DNA from: Streptomyces sp. OR43
GTDB lineage: Bacteria > Actinomycetota > Actinomycetes > Streptomycetales > Streptomycetaceae
Assembly (NCBI RefSeq): GCF_008042275.1
Contig: NZ_RDBK01000008.1
Span: 574,475-617,483, forward strand
Direction of reading: 5' to 3'
Length of the DNA: 43,009 nucleotides
Both the position numbers and the translations under genes were made by a program. Of this stretch, positions 42,913-43,009 are shown one piece after another. The notes under the pieces were generated by a model. The model had not been told where the DNA came from and ran no database searches. It worked only from the letters and a program-made list of their open reading frames with translations. Numbering within the stretch: position 1 is the first letter of the stretch; each line of letters begins with the position of its first letter.

Positions 42913-42915
42913 GCC

Positions 42916-43009
42916 CTGCCACCACGCCCTCAGCGACGTGCACGCCCTGCGTGCCCGCTACGGCGACCGCGTCGAGATCCGGTTCCGGCACTTCCCGCTG
43001 GAGAAGCAC
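42916..43009. repeat. Right copy of the 94-base inverted repeat, at the window end
   Basis: Starting four bases after the LacI-gene stop, the last 94 bases are the exact reverse complement of 40772-40865 and encode a piece of the DsbA-like protein (from CHHALSDVHAL to FPLEKH) on the plus strand. It has no start codon of its own and ends with the window. Confidence 0.9.

Overview
The window is high-GC actinobacterial DNA and is almost certainly from Streptomyces. The grounds are very GC-rich codon third positions, frequent GTG starts, GTGA/ATGA start-stop overlaps, a tRNA-Val/Cys/Gly array, a Streptomyces-type Ser/Thr kinase and HrdB-like promoters. All gene names are my own reading of the sequence; no search was run.

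About 1-28 kb is a type II polyketide gene cluster in which every gene reads leftwards (minus strand). The core runs, in transcription order, FAD hydroxylase, TcmI-like cyclase, KS-alpha, KS-beta (chain length factor), ACP, C-9 ketoreductase, didomain aromatase/cyclase, then a fused FAD-hydroxylase/SDR protein. This is the urdE-F-A-B-C-D-L-M order of the angucycline clusters for urdamycin and landomycin. An MFS exporter, three glycosyltransferases and a full dTDP-deoxysugar set follow. The set comprises thymidylyltransferase, 4,6-dehydratase, 3,5-epimerase, 2,3-dehydratase, 3-ketoreductase, 3-dehydratase and two 4-ketoreductases. One glycosyltransferase closely resembles the C-glycosyltransferase UrdGT2, so an aquayamycin-type C-glycosyl angucycline with D-olivose and L-rhodinose-type sugars is expected. 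A Tat-exported bicovalent flavin oxidase of the AknOx/GilR type at the far end could oxidise a terminal rhodinose to cinerulose/aculose, as in saquayamycin or grincamycin. Less usual passengers are a secreted protein with cupredoxin-like domains, a DsbA/FrnE-like protein lacking the second Cys, a Sfp-type phosphopantetheinyl transferase, and a frameshifted remnant of an acyl-CoA carboxylase beta subunit. No SARP or LuxR activator lies in the window.

About 27-32.3 kb holds a putative DNA-binding protein, a TetR repressor, and, divergent from the repressor, an FMN/quinone reductase, a 14-helix drug exporter and an old-yellow-enzyme reductase. Near-perfect palindromes lie between the divergent genes. 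This looks like a quinone or drug response module beside the cluster.

About 32.5-43 kb looks like chromosomal housekeeping: a membrane Ser/Thr kinase, small proteins, a phosphotransferase-fold protein, a zinc-ribbon protein, five tRNA genes, pabB/pabC-like genes, a tandem GNAT acetyltransferase, a DsbA protein, a small membrane protein and a LacI regulator. The last 94 bases repeat part of the dsbA-like gene exactly in inverted orientation, which suggests a contig-end artefact.

The cluster architecture is of a known kind. The parts I consider least explained are the secreted cupredoxin-like protein, the altered DsbA-like protein, the dual-start hydroxylase/reductase, and the reductase/exporter module beside the cluster.
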